DNA from: AV133 sp035567015
GTDB lineage: Bacteria; Verrucomicrobiota; Verrucomicrobiia; Chthoniobacterales; UBA10450
Direction: 5' to 3'
Length of the DNA stretch: 20,829 nucleotides
Assembly (NCBI GenBank): GCA_035567015.1
Contig: DATMPQ010000273.1
Span: forward strand, 1 to 20,829
This document shows positions 1-8,300 of this stretch, one piece after another (position 1 is the stretch's first letter; each line of letters opens with the position of its first letter). The position numbers were made by a program, and so were the translations under genes. The notes beneath the pieces were generated by a model. The model saw nothing but the letters and a program-made list of their open reading frames with translations, was not told the origin of the DNA and ran no database searches.

Positions 1-182
1 GGCGAGAATTTGCCCAGCCCCAGTTCGCTTCCCGACGGTTCATTCTCTCCGGCCGATAGCTCTACGGGCAAGGGCTCCCCGCCCGCCTTCACAAATTGCG
101 GATGAAAGCAAACCAGCCAGGCTGCCAGCGCTAGAAATCCAATCTTGGGAGTCTTGATATTTTTCACGTCGCCTTTTGTCAC
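1..182 (-). CDS. N-terminal part of an exported protein of unknown function, cut by the window edge
   Basis: An open frame runs leftward from GTG 182 to the window edge, about 60 codons, with no stop. The first ~33 residues have signal-peptide layout: a basic start (MTKGDVKNIKTPKIG), a hydrophobic core (FLALAAWLVCF) and a possible cleavage after VKA. The mature part seen is acidic and Gly/Pro/Ser rich, with no recognisable domain. A second GTG at 167 is an equally possible start, preceded by AAAGG. It lies outside the att repeat, so it belongs to the flanking chromosome. Only the signal peptide is informative and no function can be given. Confidence 0.5.
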   Translation of the reverse strand, partial: MTKGDVKNIKTPKIGFLALAAWLVCFHPQFVKAGGEPLPVELSAGENEPSGSELGLGKFS

Positions 183-459
183 CGTTCCGTCGAGACCGGC
201 ATGCTCCCAATTTCGCTAGCAGAAAGGATTCCCAGAGTATGCGACACCGAGAAATTCGGGCAACGATTTTCTTGAGCGTTCTGCCAATTTCTTAGGAGCG
301 CGTTATACGGATTCGGTTATTCCGGCCCGAGCCCGAACGTGTCCGAGCCTCTGGCGCCGCCTGTCATTCCTACCCCGGAATTGAATGGCTCCGACAAAAC
401 ATGGGCCAGCGCGCGGCCACCAACAAAAAGAATCCCAATCGCGCGAGATCGGCAGGCAA

Positions 460-482
460 AGCGGGCAACGGGAATCGAACCC
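460..482. repeat. Left attachment site: copy of the tRNA-Gly 3' end
   Basis: These 23 bases are identical, in the same orientation, to 15133-15155, the 3' end of the tRNA-Gly gene (T-arm plus 3' acceptor strand, minus strand). Identity stops sharply at both ends: the next base is A at 483 against G at 15156. The rest of the tRNA is absent here, so this is not a gene. A tRNA 3'-end repeat facing an integrase-linked intact tRNA is the standard signature of site-specific integration. Confidence 0.85.
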
Positions 483-572
483 ACTTTTCACATTTCGCGA
501 TTCTGCACATTTCCGCTACAAATCTGCCACACTCTGCGCGTTAAGCGTACGAAGACAAATCAAGGAGTTTGT

Positions 573-620
573 ACTAATCGCGCAGAATTATGCAGTTCTC
601 GTGTCCGATTTTGTCCGAAA
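573..620. repeat. End-associated repeat, left copy, with paired TGTCCGA motifs
   Basis: This block aligns without gaps to 3136-3183; about 40 of 48 positions match by eye. Both contain AATCGCGCAGAATTA followed 26 bp on by two TGTCCGA motifs with 10-bp start-to-start spacing (602-608 and 612-618 here). One helical turn between identical heptamers suits integrase arm-type binding or a cooperative DNA-binding protein. The function is inferred; repeat and spacing are directly visible. Confidence 0.65.
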
Positions 621-662
621 TTGAAGCCGCGTGCGCGCGTGTGTTTAGCGGAATCTGCGGGC

Positions 663-1508
663 CTAAACGCGCCTATGGAATACCCAAAGCGGTTTTAAGG
701 GCATTGAGCTTGTCGCAAATCCACCACGTAACAAACCTTGATATTCGTGATCACGGCGCGCGCCGAATCTTGCGACCAGTTGACGATCGGTGATATAGCG
801 AGAGTCAAGGTACCGATATTTAGTGCCCTCCTCGAAACCGAGCAAGCGCCAACCACTCGCGCGGTAGGAGATGCCGTCGAAAGCCATGTTCGGATTGACG
901 TAGGTAACAAAATCCGTGATACCAAGTCGCCGCTCCGCTCGCGAAACACGAGATAGCATATATGAGATCGAATTATTTGGTGCGCCGTCGAAAACAAAAA
1001 CACGCGAGATTGTTCGCGCCGATTCGATCTTTCCTCCGTTGGATGCAAGTAATTGCTGCAAATGCGGTACATCAATTGGCGACGAAACACAGAACCCAAC
1101 CAACGCACCCGAATTCGTGCTTAGACCGTAAGCGCGCCCATCAGTTCTAGCAGAACGCAGATAATGGAACCGCTCCATCCCTTCGTATACAGCCGTTAAA
1201 TCCAAAGCGTGAACGTGGAGCTGTCGAGGTCGGCAAGCACCGACTGGAACCAACCAATCAGATTTTCTCGGTAACTCTTGAGCCAATTCGGCCAACAGTT
1301 GGCCAATAACTGAGGTCTTCGCGAATCCATGTTCATTCGCGACTCGCGGTAGCTGAAGAAGCCCTTGAAGAAGTAGCGGTCTGAAAGGTCGGTCTGCGTC
1401 AATGGCGATTGTCTCGACAAGATGCAAAAGGCCGGGATCGCCCGCCGAGATGCAACAGCTCAACGATTTCGACTCAGTTGCGAGTTCGTGCGTAGTTCTT
1501 TTACCCAT
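663..1508 (-). CDS. Mom-like / GNAT-fold protein, possible DNA-base modification enzyme
   Basis: About 281 aa, last gene of a three-gene operon. The C-terminal ~170 residues resemble phage Mu Mom-type GNAT proteins: HYLRSARTDGRAYGL (from ~115), a VGF strand, ISRVFVFDGAPNNSISYMLSR (from ~167) and FVTYVNPNMAFDGISYRASG (from ~200). In Mom relatives the matching stretch reads like a Ser-Tyr-Ala-Asp loop followed by Gly-x-x-Tyr-x-Ala; here it is TYVNPNMAFDGISYRA. Mom-type enzymes hypermodify adenine in DNA and block restriction. The first ~100 residues match nothing I know. ATG 1508 is preferred because the longer frame from 1565 overlaps the upstream gene by 106 bp; from 1508 the overlap is 49 bp. 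Similarity is by eye only, and another GNAT acetyltransferase is possible. Confidence 0.6.
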   Translation of the reverse strand: MGKRTTHELATESKSLSCCISAGDPGLLHLVETIAIDADRPFRPLLLQGLLQLPRVANEHGFAKTSVIGQLLAELAQELPRKSDWLVPVGACRPRQLHVHALDLTAVYEGMERFHYLRSARTDGRAYGLSTNSGALVGFCVSSPIDVPHLQQLLASNGGKIESARTISRVFVFDGAPNNSISYMLSRVSRAERRLGITDFVTYVNPNMAFDGISYRASGWRLLGFEEGTKYRYLDSRYITDRQLVARFGARRDHEYQGLLRGGFATSSMPLKPLWVFHRRV

Positions 1509-2161
1509 CGGTATGCCAGCAATATAACAATAATGTAAACGAACAATCGAAGCGGCGCTATGCATTCAGCGCTGGCACGAAGAATGAACATAAATGCCAA
1601 AGCCCCGAACGTGATCCAAAAGCCTACCCAATTCAACGGCTGCGGCTGGTCAGTTTTGGATGAATCCTCAATAAGGGGATAGACGGGTTGAACGGTGCCG
1701 CCCTCAACTTTCCTTCTTGCACGTGCCATCCACAGACCGAGGAGGTCCCACGCTAAGTAAAGCGCGAAGACGCAAAACACGAGAGTCGTAGTCTGTTGGG
1801 CCAATCGCGCCCCGTTCGTTTGCGGAACCTGTGCTCCCGTAGTCACACCTGGCGCCGAGGTTAAAACAGCAATTCGAAAATACAGAATTAACATCAATTG
1901 GTCCGCCAAAAATCGAAACAAAGGGAGGTTAAAAAATTTCGGTTGATAGTTGGACCGATGGACGCTCCGACGGAACCCAATCCAACTGCCGAGAACCAAA
2001 GTTGTGCCCGCAATAAGCTGCAGTTTAGTGACATCATCGATCTGCGCCCAATTTTGGAGCCGAAGGAAGAGTTCTCGCAGAACAAAACCAAACAGAATGT
2101 CTGTGTATCGTAGCCCGGTATCGAACTTCTCAACCTGTGGGACGGCCCGCAAGATGTTCAT
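1460..2161 (-). CDS. Polytopic inner-membrane protein of unknown function
   Basis: 233 aa with about five to six hydrophobic segments. Clear ones lie near residues 80-100 (FLADQLMLILYFRIAVL), 125-147 (LVFCVFALYLAWDLLGLW), 178-195 (WVGFWITFGALAFMFIL) and 203-220 (LRLFVYIIVILLAYRW); weaker ones lie around 20-60. No catalytic or transport motif is recognised. Its ATG overlaps the stop of the HAD gene by four bases (ATGA, 2158-2161) and its 3' end overlaps the Mom-like gene, so all three are probably co-translated. A membrane subunit between a phosphatase and a modification-type protein is unusual. The family is not identified. Confidence 0.75.
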   Translation of the reverse strand: MNILRAVPQVEKFDTGLRYTDILFGFVLRELFLRLQNWAQIDDVTKLQLIAGTTLVLGSWIGFRRSVHRSNYQPKFFNLPLFRFLADQLMLILYFRIAVLTSAPGVTTGAQVPQTNGARLAQQTTTLVFCVFALYLAWDLLGLWMARARRKVEGGTVQPVYPLIEDSSKTDQPQPLNWVGFWITFGALAFMFILRASAECIAPLRLFVYIIVILLAYRWVKELRTNSQLSRNR

Positions 2162-2910
2162 CGCGCGATTAGCTTTGGAATCTGAGCAAGACTTGAAATA
2201 ACCGTCACGCCTTCCGAGCTGATGTAGTCATGTGTGCGTTCATGTTCCCATACATGGGCAGGTATTCGCACAGCACGAACACCTGCCTCAACTGCCGGCA
2301 GTATGTCCGAACGCATGCTATTACCTACCATCCAAGCGCAACGCGTATCAACGCCTAAAGCGGCCACAACTTCACGGATGACGTCCGGCGACTTTTCCGG
2401 CACAATCCTGATTACGTGAAAGAATTTAGCTAGGCCGCTTTGCTCAATCCTTCGGGCCTGCAACTCGGGGTCTCCTTTTGTTAGTAGCGCCAGCCTGACA
2501 CCTCGGGACCGAAGACGAGTAAGCACTGTTTTCGCACCAGCAACAATGCGTGCTTCGCCCGTAAAAGCCGATTCCGCAGTATTTCGAATCTGTTCTGCGA
2601 CCGACGCGTCGATGCGCTGCCCCTTAACCTTGCACAGCTCTCCATATGCTTCGACGCACGAAGTTGGGAAACGCTGAAGGCTGAACCAAAACCTTGCAAC
2701 GTTTTGAACATCAAGGACACGTTCACGCCTTTCCCATTCCGCTCCATCCAGACCACTTTTTTCCACGATGTGCCGAGCCCGAGACCGAGCGTCATCATAA
2801 AGTCTCTCGGACCACCATAGAGTGTCATCGCCATCGAATATGATCCCAACGGAGCGATGACAATTGGTTGGAATTGAGCGCCCGGTTGGGCTGGTTGCCG
2901 ATCCAGCCAT
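2158..2910 (-). CDS. HAD-superfamily hydrolase (phosphatase-like)
   Basis: 250 aa. All four HAD motifs are present: motif I GIIFDGDDTLWW with nucleophile D26 and acid/base D28, motif II Thr144 in ALLTKGD, motif III Lys173 in PEKSP, and motif IV VGNSMRSDILPAVEAG with D202. Between motifs I and II (residues ~35-125) lies a helical C1-type cap. Such proteins dephosphorylate small molecules, sugars or nucleotides, or act as phosphoglycolate-type phosphatases; the substrate cannot be told from sequence. It is the first gene of a leftward three-gene operon. The ATG at 2910 has no good ribosome site and the first ~18 residues precede the fold, so the true start could be slightly further in. Confidence 0.85.
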   Translation of the reverse strand: MAGSATSPTGRSIPTNCHRSVGIIFDGDDTLWWSERLYDDARSRARHIVEKSGLDGAEWERRERVLDVQNVARFWFSLQRFPTSCVEAYGELCKVKGQRIDASVAEQIRNTAESAFTGEARIVAGAKTVLTRLRSRGVRLALLTKGDPELQARRIEQSGLAKFFHVIRIVPEKSPDVIREVVAALGVDTRCAWMVGNSMRSDILPAVEAGVRAVRIPAHVWEHERTHDYISSEGVTVISSLAQIPKLIAR

Positions 2911-3313
2911 TCACACACATTACGATACTTCACTCTTTCGCGCGTTCAAAATTCCGAAATAGAATCATTTATTTCGGTGTGACTGGCAATCCGTTGTCCG
3001 CGAACGCGATTAGCCACCCACATCCCGACTATTTTCGCGCAGCCACCTGAGCGCTCGAACCCACCGGGGGGATCGTGCTCACCTGGTGCTCGGTTAGGCG
3101 ATTTTCCCTCTAAGATTCGTTATCGCGCACTTTGCACGAATCGCGCAGAATTACGCAGATTAGGTGTCCGAAATTGTCCGAAAAGGCTGCTCGCGGGTAG
3201 GCCGCACCGGAAATAATTGAATGCAAAAGAGAGCGTGGAATGAACCGGCAAAGGGCTTCTCTTTCACGCGCGTGGAAAGGTATGTGCGTGCGCAGGTCGC
3301 GCTGCGGCCAATC
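2911..3313. other. Intergenic region with an internal end-like repeat
   Basis: No gene is supported in this ~400 bp between the HAD operon promoter side and the 3' end of the anti-sigma gene. It contains the second copy of the element-end repeat (3136-3183). Ten bases at 3055-3064 (TCGAACCCAC) also match the left att at 475-484. The promoter of the HAD operon should lie near 2920-3050, but no clear -35/-10 pair is visible. Confidence 0.45.
3136..3183. repeat. End-associated repeat, internal copy, with paired TGTCCGA motifs
   Basis: This is an ungapped imperfect copy of 573-620. It has AATCGCGCAGAATTA at 3139-3153 and TGTCCGA at 3165-3171 and 3175-3181, with the same 26-bp and 10-bp spacings as the left copy. 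Its place between two cargo operons suggests an old element end or tandem-insertion junction. Confidence 0.65.
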
Positions 3314-4027
3314 TTACCTTTGCGTTTGTTCCCGAACGAACGTGCTTACCTGCTGCAACGTCGTCGCCAAATCCTTCTCCAAAGGAAAAGTTTTTTGGAA
3401 AGGTTTCCCGTGAGAATGCCCAGATACTCTGATCTCTCCCGCTGCCGGATCGTAAATGATTTTTGCCGCAGTCCGCCCGTAATCATTTGGCCACTTTTGC
3501 TCCCACGCCTGCAGTTCGCTCGCGTTGGAGAAGGTTTGAACGGGACTTCCCTTCCACGCTTCTTGGAGGGTCACGAGTTCATTGGTTCCTGTGCCGCGAG
3601 TCCCACCCACTGTGTCTAGCATCGCTAGTTGAATCACCGGCGCGTTCGGCGCGTGGAAGATAGACAACGCCACGATCACGACCACCGCTGTCGCCGCTGC
3701 CAGACCAAGCACCCAACGCCAGCCCCATGCCAGACTACGATCCGGCTCTACAGCTGATTCAGGGCGACCGAGCGTTTGCCGCACCATCGTTCGCAACCGC
3801 CCGCGTGCGTAGGCAGGAAGTTCGCCCTTTGTTTCGCGCATCGCATTCACGATCGGCAGCGCGTCCTTCGCCACGCGCGCGTCCGCTTCAAGACGCATAA
3901 ACTCCGCCCGTAACTCCGGTTTATCTGCCAGCAGCGCGTCAACGTCCGCGCGCTCCGCATCATTGGCTTGGCGCGCGATGACCTTCATGGCCAGATCAAA
4001 AAAGCGTTGGTCATTCATTGAGTTCAT
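3314..4027 (-). CDS. Membrane-anchored anti-sigma factor
   Basis: 237 aa. Residues ~5-60 form a charged helical N-terminal domain (QRFFDLAMKVIARQ, DALLADKPELRAEFMRLEAD), as in anti-sigma domains that clamp ECF sigma factors in the cytoplasm. One membrane segment lies at ~105-124 (WVLGLAAATAVVVIVALSIF), followed by a ~110-residue periplasmic domain with no recognised fold. It begins 22 bp after the sigma gene on the same strand, the usual sigma/anti-sigma order. It probably holds the sigma factor inactive until an envelope signal arrives. ATG 4027 and the next Met (codon 4) are both possible starts. Confidence 0.75.
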   Translation of the reverse strand: MNSMNDQRFFDLAMKVIARQANDAERADVDALLADKPELRAEFMRLEADARVAKDALPIVNAMRETKGELPAYARGRLRTMVRQTLGRPESAVEPDRSLAWGWRWVLGLAAATAVVVIVALSIFHAPNAPVIQLAMLDTVGGTRGTGTNELVTLQEAWKGSPVQTFSNASELQAWEQKWPNDYGRTAAKIIYDPAAGEIRVSGHSHGKPFQKTFPLEKDLATTLQQVSTFVREQTQR

Positions 4028-4049
4028 CGCAAATGCCGGATCGTTTGTT

Positions 4050-4628
4050 TCAACTATTTTCCTCCCGCCCCCAAATCTGCCGCATTGCTTCCAACCCGCG
4101 CTTCAAGTAAACACCCACCGAGCCGACTGCTACGCCACGGCTCCTAGCAATCTCCTCGTAGCGCAAACCGTTGAGAAAGAAATCCGAAAGGATTTCACCC
4201 ATCGGCGGTTTAAGGTCCGCAAGTGATTTGCCGAGCCTGTCCGCCAGTTCCGTTTGCTCCAGATTCGCCAGCGGTGAGTCGCTTGATGTTGGCTCGCTCT
4301 GACTGGCTCCCTCATCCGACTGCGCCTCCAGCGAGTCTGTTCTACCTTCACCGCGTTTCTTGGCAAACCGCTCGCGCAGCAAACTCACCGCTCGATGGTG
4401 CGCGATGCTTGCTGCCAACGGTTTCAATTCCTCCGCCGATTTCAACCCGCAGACTTTCTCCACCAATTGCTCTATTGATTCAATCGCCACATCTTCGATC
4501 TCATTCGGGAAATACGGCTGAAGTTTCAGTTTCGCCACCGCAAAAACCGTCGGCCAGAGCCAGCTAAACGCCTCATCCCACGCACTGGCCTCACCTGTTT
4601 TTAGCGCGCACAGGTCGGGCAGGTTCAC
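4050..4628 (-). CDS. ECF-type RNA polymerase sigma factor
   Basis: 192 aa from GTG 4628, a normal ECF length. Region 2 covers about residues 15-95 (WDEAFSWLWPTVFAVAKLKL, DVAIESIEQLVEKV, SIAHHRAVSLLRERFAKK). An acidic Ser-rich linker follows, then region 4 at ~130-190 (LGKSLADLKPPMGEILSDFF, YEEIARSRGVAVGSVGVYLK), whose HTH would read the -35 element. An ATG at 4787 opens a frame 53 codons longer, but that extension is Arg/Phe-rich, lacks ECF similarity, and would leave only 32 bp before the divergent gene at 4820. The anti-sigma gene follows 22 bp on. Targets probably include the divergent small secreted protein and the TPR-CHAT gene, but no promoter match was found. Confidence 0.8.
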   Translation of the reverse strand: MNLPDLCALKTGEASAWDEAFSWLWPTVFAVAKLKLQPYFPNEIEDVAIESIEQLVEKVCGLKSAEELKPLAASIAHHRAVSLLRERFAKKRGEGRTDSLEAQSDEGASQSEPTSSDSPLANLEQTELADRLGKSLADLKPPMGEILSDFFLNGLRYEEIARSRGVAVGSVGVYLKRGLEAMRQIWGREENS

Positions 4629-4711
4629 TGGCGGAAAGCATGCACTGAAAACGGCCAGTAGGCGAAGCCTTAAGCGTCGGAACGCTCCGCCGAAAAAAGT
4701 TGTAAGAAAGA

Positions 4712-4727
4712 ATCGCAGCTTTGCGAT
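4712..4727. promoter_or_regulatory. Small dyad in the divergent sigma / secreted-protein interval
   Basis: ATCGCA (4712-4717) and TGCGAT (4722-4727) form a perfect 6-bp inverted repeat with a 4-bp spacer. If the sigma gene starts at 4628, the dyad lies in the 191-bp divergent promoter region and could be an operator. A chance occurrence cannot be excluded. Confidence 0.3.
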
Positions 4728-4819
4728 GTGATGGGCGAAGGGCAACTCGAAGTGGATAAATAAACTGGTGGCAAACGCCGCCGACACTGAAGAACCGCCT
4801 CAACCAAAAAAATCAAAAT

Positions 4820-5131
4820 ATGAAAACTCTGACTAAACTCACGCTCGCCATGAAGAAAGCAACACTAGCACTTGTGCTGTTGGCGTCAGTGATCACGGCA
4901 AACGCGCAAGGCTACCATCATGTGCGGCCATATTACCGCCACGACGGCACATTCGTGCAAGGTCACTATCAGACGAATCCTGACGGTAACCCCTACAATA
5001 ATTGGAGCACATATCCAAACGTGAATCCGTTCACTGGCAGACAGGGAACGATTCAACCCTATGGCGGTCTCCACACGATGCCTTATAGCAGCGGCGGGAC
5101 CGCGGTAGTGCCTGACGGTGATGACGACTAA
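4820..5131 (+). CDS. Small exported protein with Tyr/Asn/Gly-rich mature part
   Basis: 103 aa. A signal peptide is clear: MKKATLALVLLASVITANAQ, cleaved after ANA. The mature ~73 residues carry RPYYRHDGTFVQGHYQTNPD and NPYNNWSTYPNVNPFTGRQG, a pattern I know from many small secreted bacterial proteins of unknown role (YxRxDGTxVxxH ... NPYTG). The first ATG is 4820; the ATG at 4850 (codon 11) gives a more typical signal peptide. Neither has a strong ribosome site. The gene is divergent from the ECF sigma gene, and the terminator at 5203-5243 separates it from the TPR-CHAT gene. It could be a sensor ligand, matrix protein or substrate of the CHAT peptidase; that is speculation. Confidence 0.75.
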   Translation: MKTLTKLTLAMKKATLALVLLASVITANAQGYHHVRPYYRHDGTFVQGHYQTNPDGNPYNNWSTYPNVNPFTGRQGTIQPYGGLHTMPYSSGGTAVVPDGDDD

Positions 5132-5202
5132 CTAAAGTTGTCGCGAAAGAACCGTCGCTGGCAGGCCCGGACGCTAAAAATCGGCTGCGAGCACAACTAT
5201 CC

Positions 5203-5243
5203 GAAGGAGCATCGAGAAAATGCGATGCTCCTTCCAATTTTTT
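5203..5243 (+). terminator. Rho-independent terminator after the small secreted protein gene
   Basis: GAAGGAGCATCG (5203-5214) pairs perfectly over 12 bp with CGATGCTCCTTC (5223-5234) around an 8-base loop. A run of six T follows at 5238-5243. The ATG at 5220 falls inside the loop, which argues against it being the start of the TPR-CHAT protein. Confidence 0.75.
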
Positions 5244-5321
5244 GCCGGGAATCCTTTTTTTGACCCATCTGCCAAGCGTTGTGGTGATTGCTTTTCTCGC
5301 TGGAGAGCGTTTCACTCTATC

Positions 5322-8300
5322 GTGATTATCCGGCGCGTCAGAGCAATTCTTCTCCAATCGCTTTGTCTTGCTCTGAGCTTGGTCTGGTTGGCCCAAGCAA
5401 TCGGCCAACCCTATCTGATCCCGAACTCAGCCGAAGCAAAAAGTGAAACCGAGCAACTATTCGAAAAGGCAAATGAACTCTACCTAAAAAAGGACTACGA
5501 CGCCGCATTGCCTTTGCTTGATCGCTGTCTGTTGCTCAAAGAAAATGCTTTGGGTCGAGACGATCCGCAGGTCGCTTTCGTTTTGGATCTGATAGGTGGC
5601 GCTTATCGGGACAGGGGAGACCCGGCGCGAGCGCTGCCGTATCTCCAGCGCTCATTAGCCATCAAAGAAAAGGTGTTTGGAAAAGATAGCCCTGAACTGA
5701 CGCTTATCCTTTCGTTGCTAGCTTTGACGTGCCAAGCCGAACAGCTCAACACCGCCGCCATTGACTACTTTGAACGGTGTTTGGTGATTCAAGACAAAAA
5801 TCCCAGCCGAGACTACAAGAACACTTCCACTTATTCCCTTTTGGACAATTTGGCTAACCTCTATCGGTTTCAGGGAAACTACGAGAAAGCTCTGGCCGCA
5901 TTACAGCGCAGCCAGACAATCAAGGAAGGTCTTTTCGGCAAAGAGTCCAAGGAGGTGGCCAACTGCATCCATAAGAGAGCTTTGATTTACGAGGACCTCG
6001 GAGACTATGTGAAAGCACAGCCGCTATTCGAGCTTGGTCTACGGATCAGACAGGCGCATTCAAGCGAGGACGGTGAATTTGCTATTTGCCTGAGAGATTT
6101 GGCCCATTTTTTTCACCAGCGGGGTGACATCACCAACGCTTTGGCTCTTTATCAGCGCGCAGCCGCAATTGTGGAGAAGCTTCCTGAGAGTGATGGCGCA
6201 ACAGTTGCGGGCATTTTGGGTAGCTTGGCTGGCCTCTACCGCGAGTTGGGCAATTTTGCGGCCGCACTGGATTTGTATCAACGCTGTGTAGTGATTTTGG
6301 AAAAGCAGCAAGGCCCACAACAGCCAAGCCTTGCTTCGGCGCTGGGTAATTTAGCCAACCTCAAAGCTGACCTGGGCCAATACGATGAAGCGTTGGCCCT
6401 CCATAAACGCAGTCTCGCTATTAACGAGAGGGCGTATGGAAAACAGAGCCAACAGTTTGCCGTTTGCCTCAACGACATGGCCCTGGTTTACGGCGCGGGA
6501 GGGGACTTTGCTGAACAACTCGCCCTTGAAGAACAAGCCCTCGACATTCAAGAAAAGCTTCTTGGTGGAAACCATCCTGAAGTTGCTGCTGTGTTGGGCA
6601 ACATCGGCGACGTTGAGATTCACTTGGGGAATTATGTTGACGCGATGAAGCATTTGCAACGCAGTCTGGCGATCAAAGAGAGTGTTTTCGGGAGGAAGAG
6701 TCTCGACGTAGCGACTACGCTAAATAATCTCGCAGAGCTTTTTGGAATTTTGGGTGACTCGAAAACCGACTTGAGTCTCAGCAAAGAAACCTTGGCGATT
6801 GCCGAAAAACTATTGGGGGCTGAATCACCACTCGCAGTTACATGTTTGGGCAACGTGGGCTTCGCTTACAGACGACAGGGACAGTATTCGCAGGCAATTT
6901 CCTGCTATTCGCGCAGTCTGGCCATCGCTGAGAAAATCTACGGTCGTGAACATCCCGAGGTTGCCCGTTTATTAAACAACATCGCCGATGTTTATCAGGC
7001 AATGGAAGACTTGGCTAAGGCAGAGGACTTTTACCAGAGAAGCCTTAGCATAAACGTAAAGCTCCTAGGCGAAGCACATCCCAAGGTTGTGGTCAGCATG
7101 AATAATTTGGCCACGCTGCTCTATTCAAGCGGGAAAACCGCCGCCGCCATCACAACATTTCTTCGAGTGGCGCAGTTACAACGGGCGAACTCGACGAGTC
7201 TACTCAGTCAACTGAGGGGAAAGAATTCATTCTTGTTCACGGACCTCATGTTCTACCGAGTTGAAATGCTTCATTCCGCCTGTGCGGAAGCCGCAAAAAA
7301 AAATCTTTCCGTGGCAAAAACTGGAGGCGCAGAACAGTTGGCTTTGAACAAGGGGCTCCTAGAGGAAATCCAAGCGACATTTGCAGCACTGGAGGCTGAC
7401 CCGAAAACTTCAACTCAGACTTTGCGCGAGCAATATGCGGCAGTGCAGAATCAGTTGGCGCACTTCTCGGAGCGAAAGCTTGGTCCAGCCGACCGCGACG
7501 TCGAACGGCGCGAGTTGCAAAATGAGTTGACTCAGCTTGAAACCAAGCTGGCCGAGCGTGTTGGATTGGTAGCGCAGACGATTCACGAGCGAAACCTGAC
7601 CCTGACCGATATTGCCCGCAGTCTCCTATCGCAGTCCGCGTTAGTGGATTTCATTCAGTATCGCCGCTACGATTTCGCCGCCAAGACAAACGAGTGGAAA
7701 GAGCAACGCTACGCCGCTTACCTGACATTTCCGCTGGCGGGCGCGTCCACCAATGTTGTCGTTGAGCGCGTAGACTTCGGCGAGGCCGCGCCCATCAATG
7801 AAGCCGTCGAGCTGATCTGCAAGCGGATGTCCACCGGACAGTATCGCGCCAAAGACTTACAGCCCACCTTCCAACGTTTGAGCGACTTGCTTTATGTCCC
7901 GCTCGCCAAACATGTCACCAATGTTTCGCATTTGATTATCTGTCCCGACGGCCAGTTGAGCCGCCTGCCGTTCGAGATGTTGCCGGTCGGTAACAAATTT
8001 TTAGTGGAAGAAAAAACCATCAGCTATGTCACAAGCGGACGCGAAGTTGTTCGGCTCGCAAATTCAAAGTCCAATGTCCGAAGTTCAAAGTCGCTCGTCA
8101 TGGGAAATCCTGACTTTGATTTAGATTTGAAATCGTTACCGGTTGGACGAGTTACACGAGTTCCCAATTCCAACGAGGAAGCGCGCGGCAAGTCAGGCAC
8201 TCCTGTGACGCGTCCCTCTGAGAATGGGTTGGCTGTTACAAGGTCATTGAGCCGTGATTATAGCGGTTTGAAATTCCCGCCGTTGCCCGGAGCGGAAGCC

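Larger units (their letters stand above)
183..662. other. Non-coding left flank and left end of the integrative element
   Basis: No convincing gene is seen here on either strand; the short open frames lack family features and overlap each other. The stretch holds the left att repeat (460-482), one block resembling 3136-3183 (573-620), and paired TGTCCGA motifs (602-608 and 612-618). Near its right end GTTTAG (643-648) and CTAAAC (663-668) can form a short stem just past the stop of the Mom-like gene. That stem may act as a weak terminator, but it has no T-run. Confidence 0.5.

Noticed and set aside
303..793. Several open frames of 60-120 codons on both strands at the left end
   Set aside because: They overlap one another, the att site and the repeat, have no family features and look like random frames.
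2300..2320. Single TGTCCGA copies elsewhere (for example in the HAD gene, at 340 and in the CHAT gene)
   Set aside because: Unpaired 7-mers are expected by chance; only the paired copies near ends were kept.
3040..3070. Possible second tRNA 3' fragment around TCGAACCCAC
   Set aside because: Only ten bases match the att core and the T-stem does not pair, so it is mentioned only as weak support for a junction.
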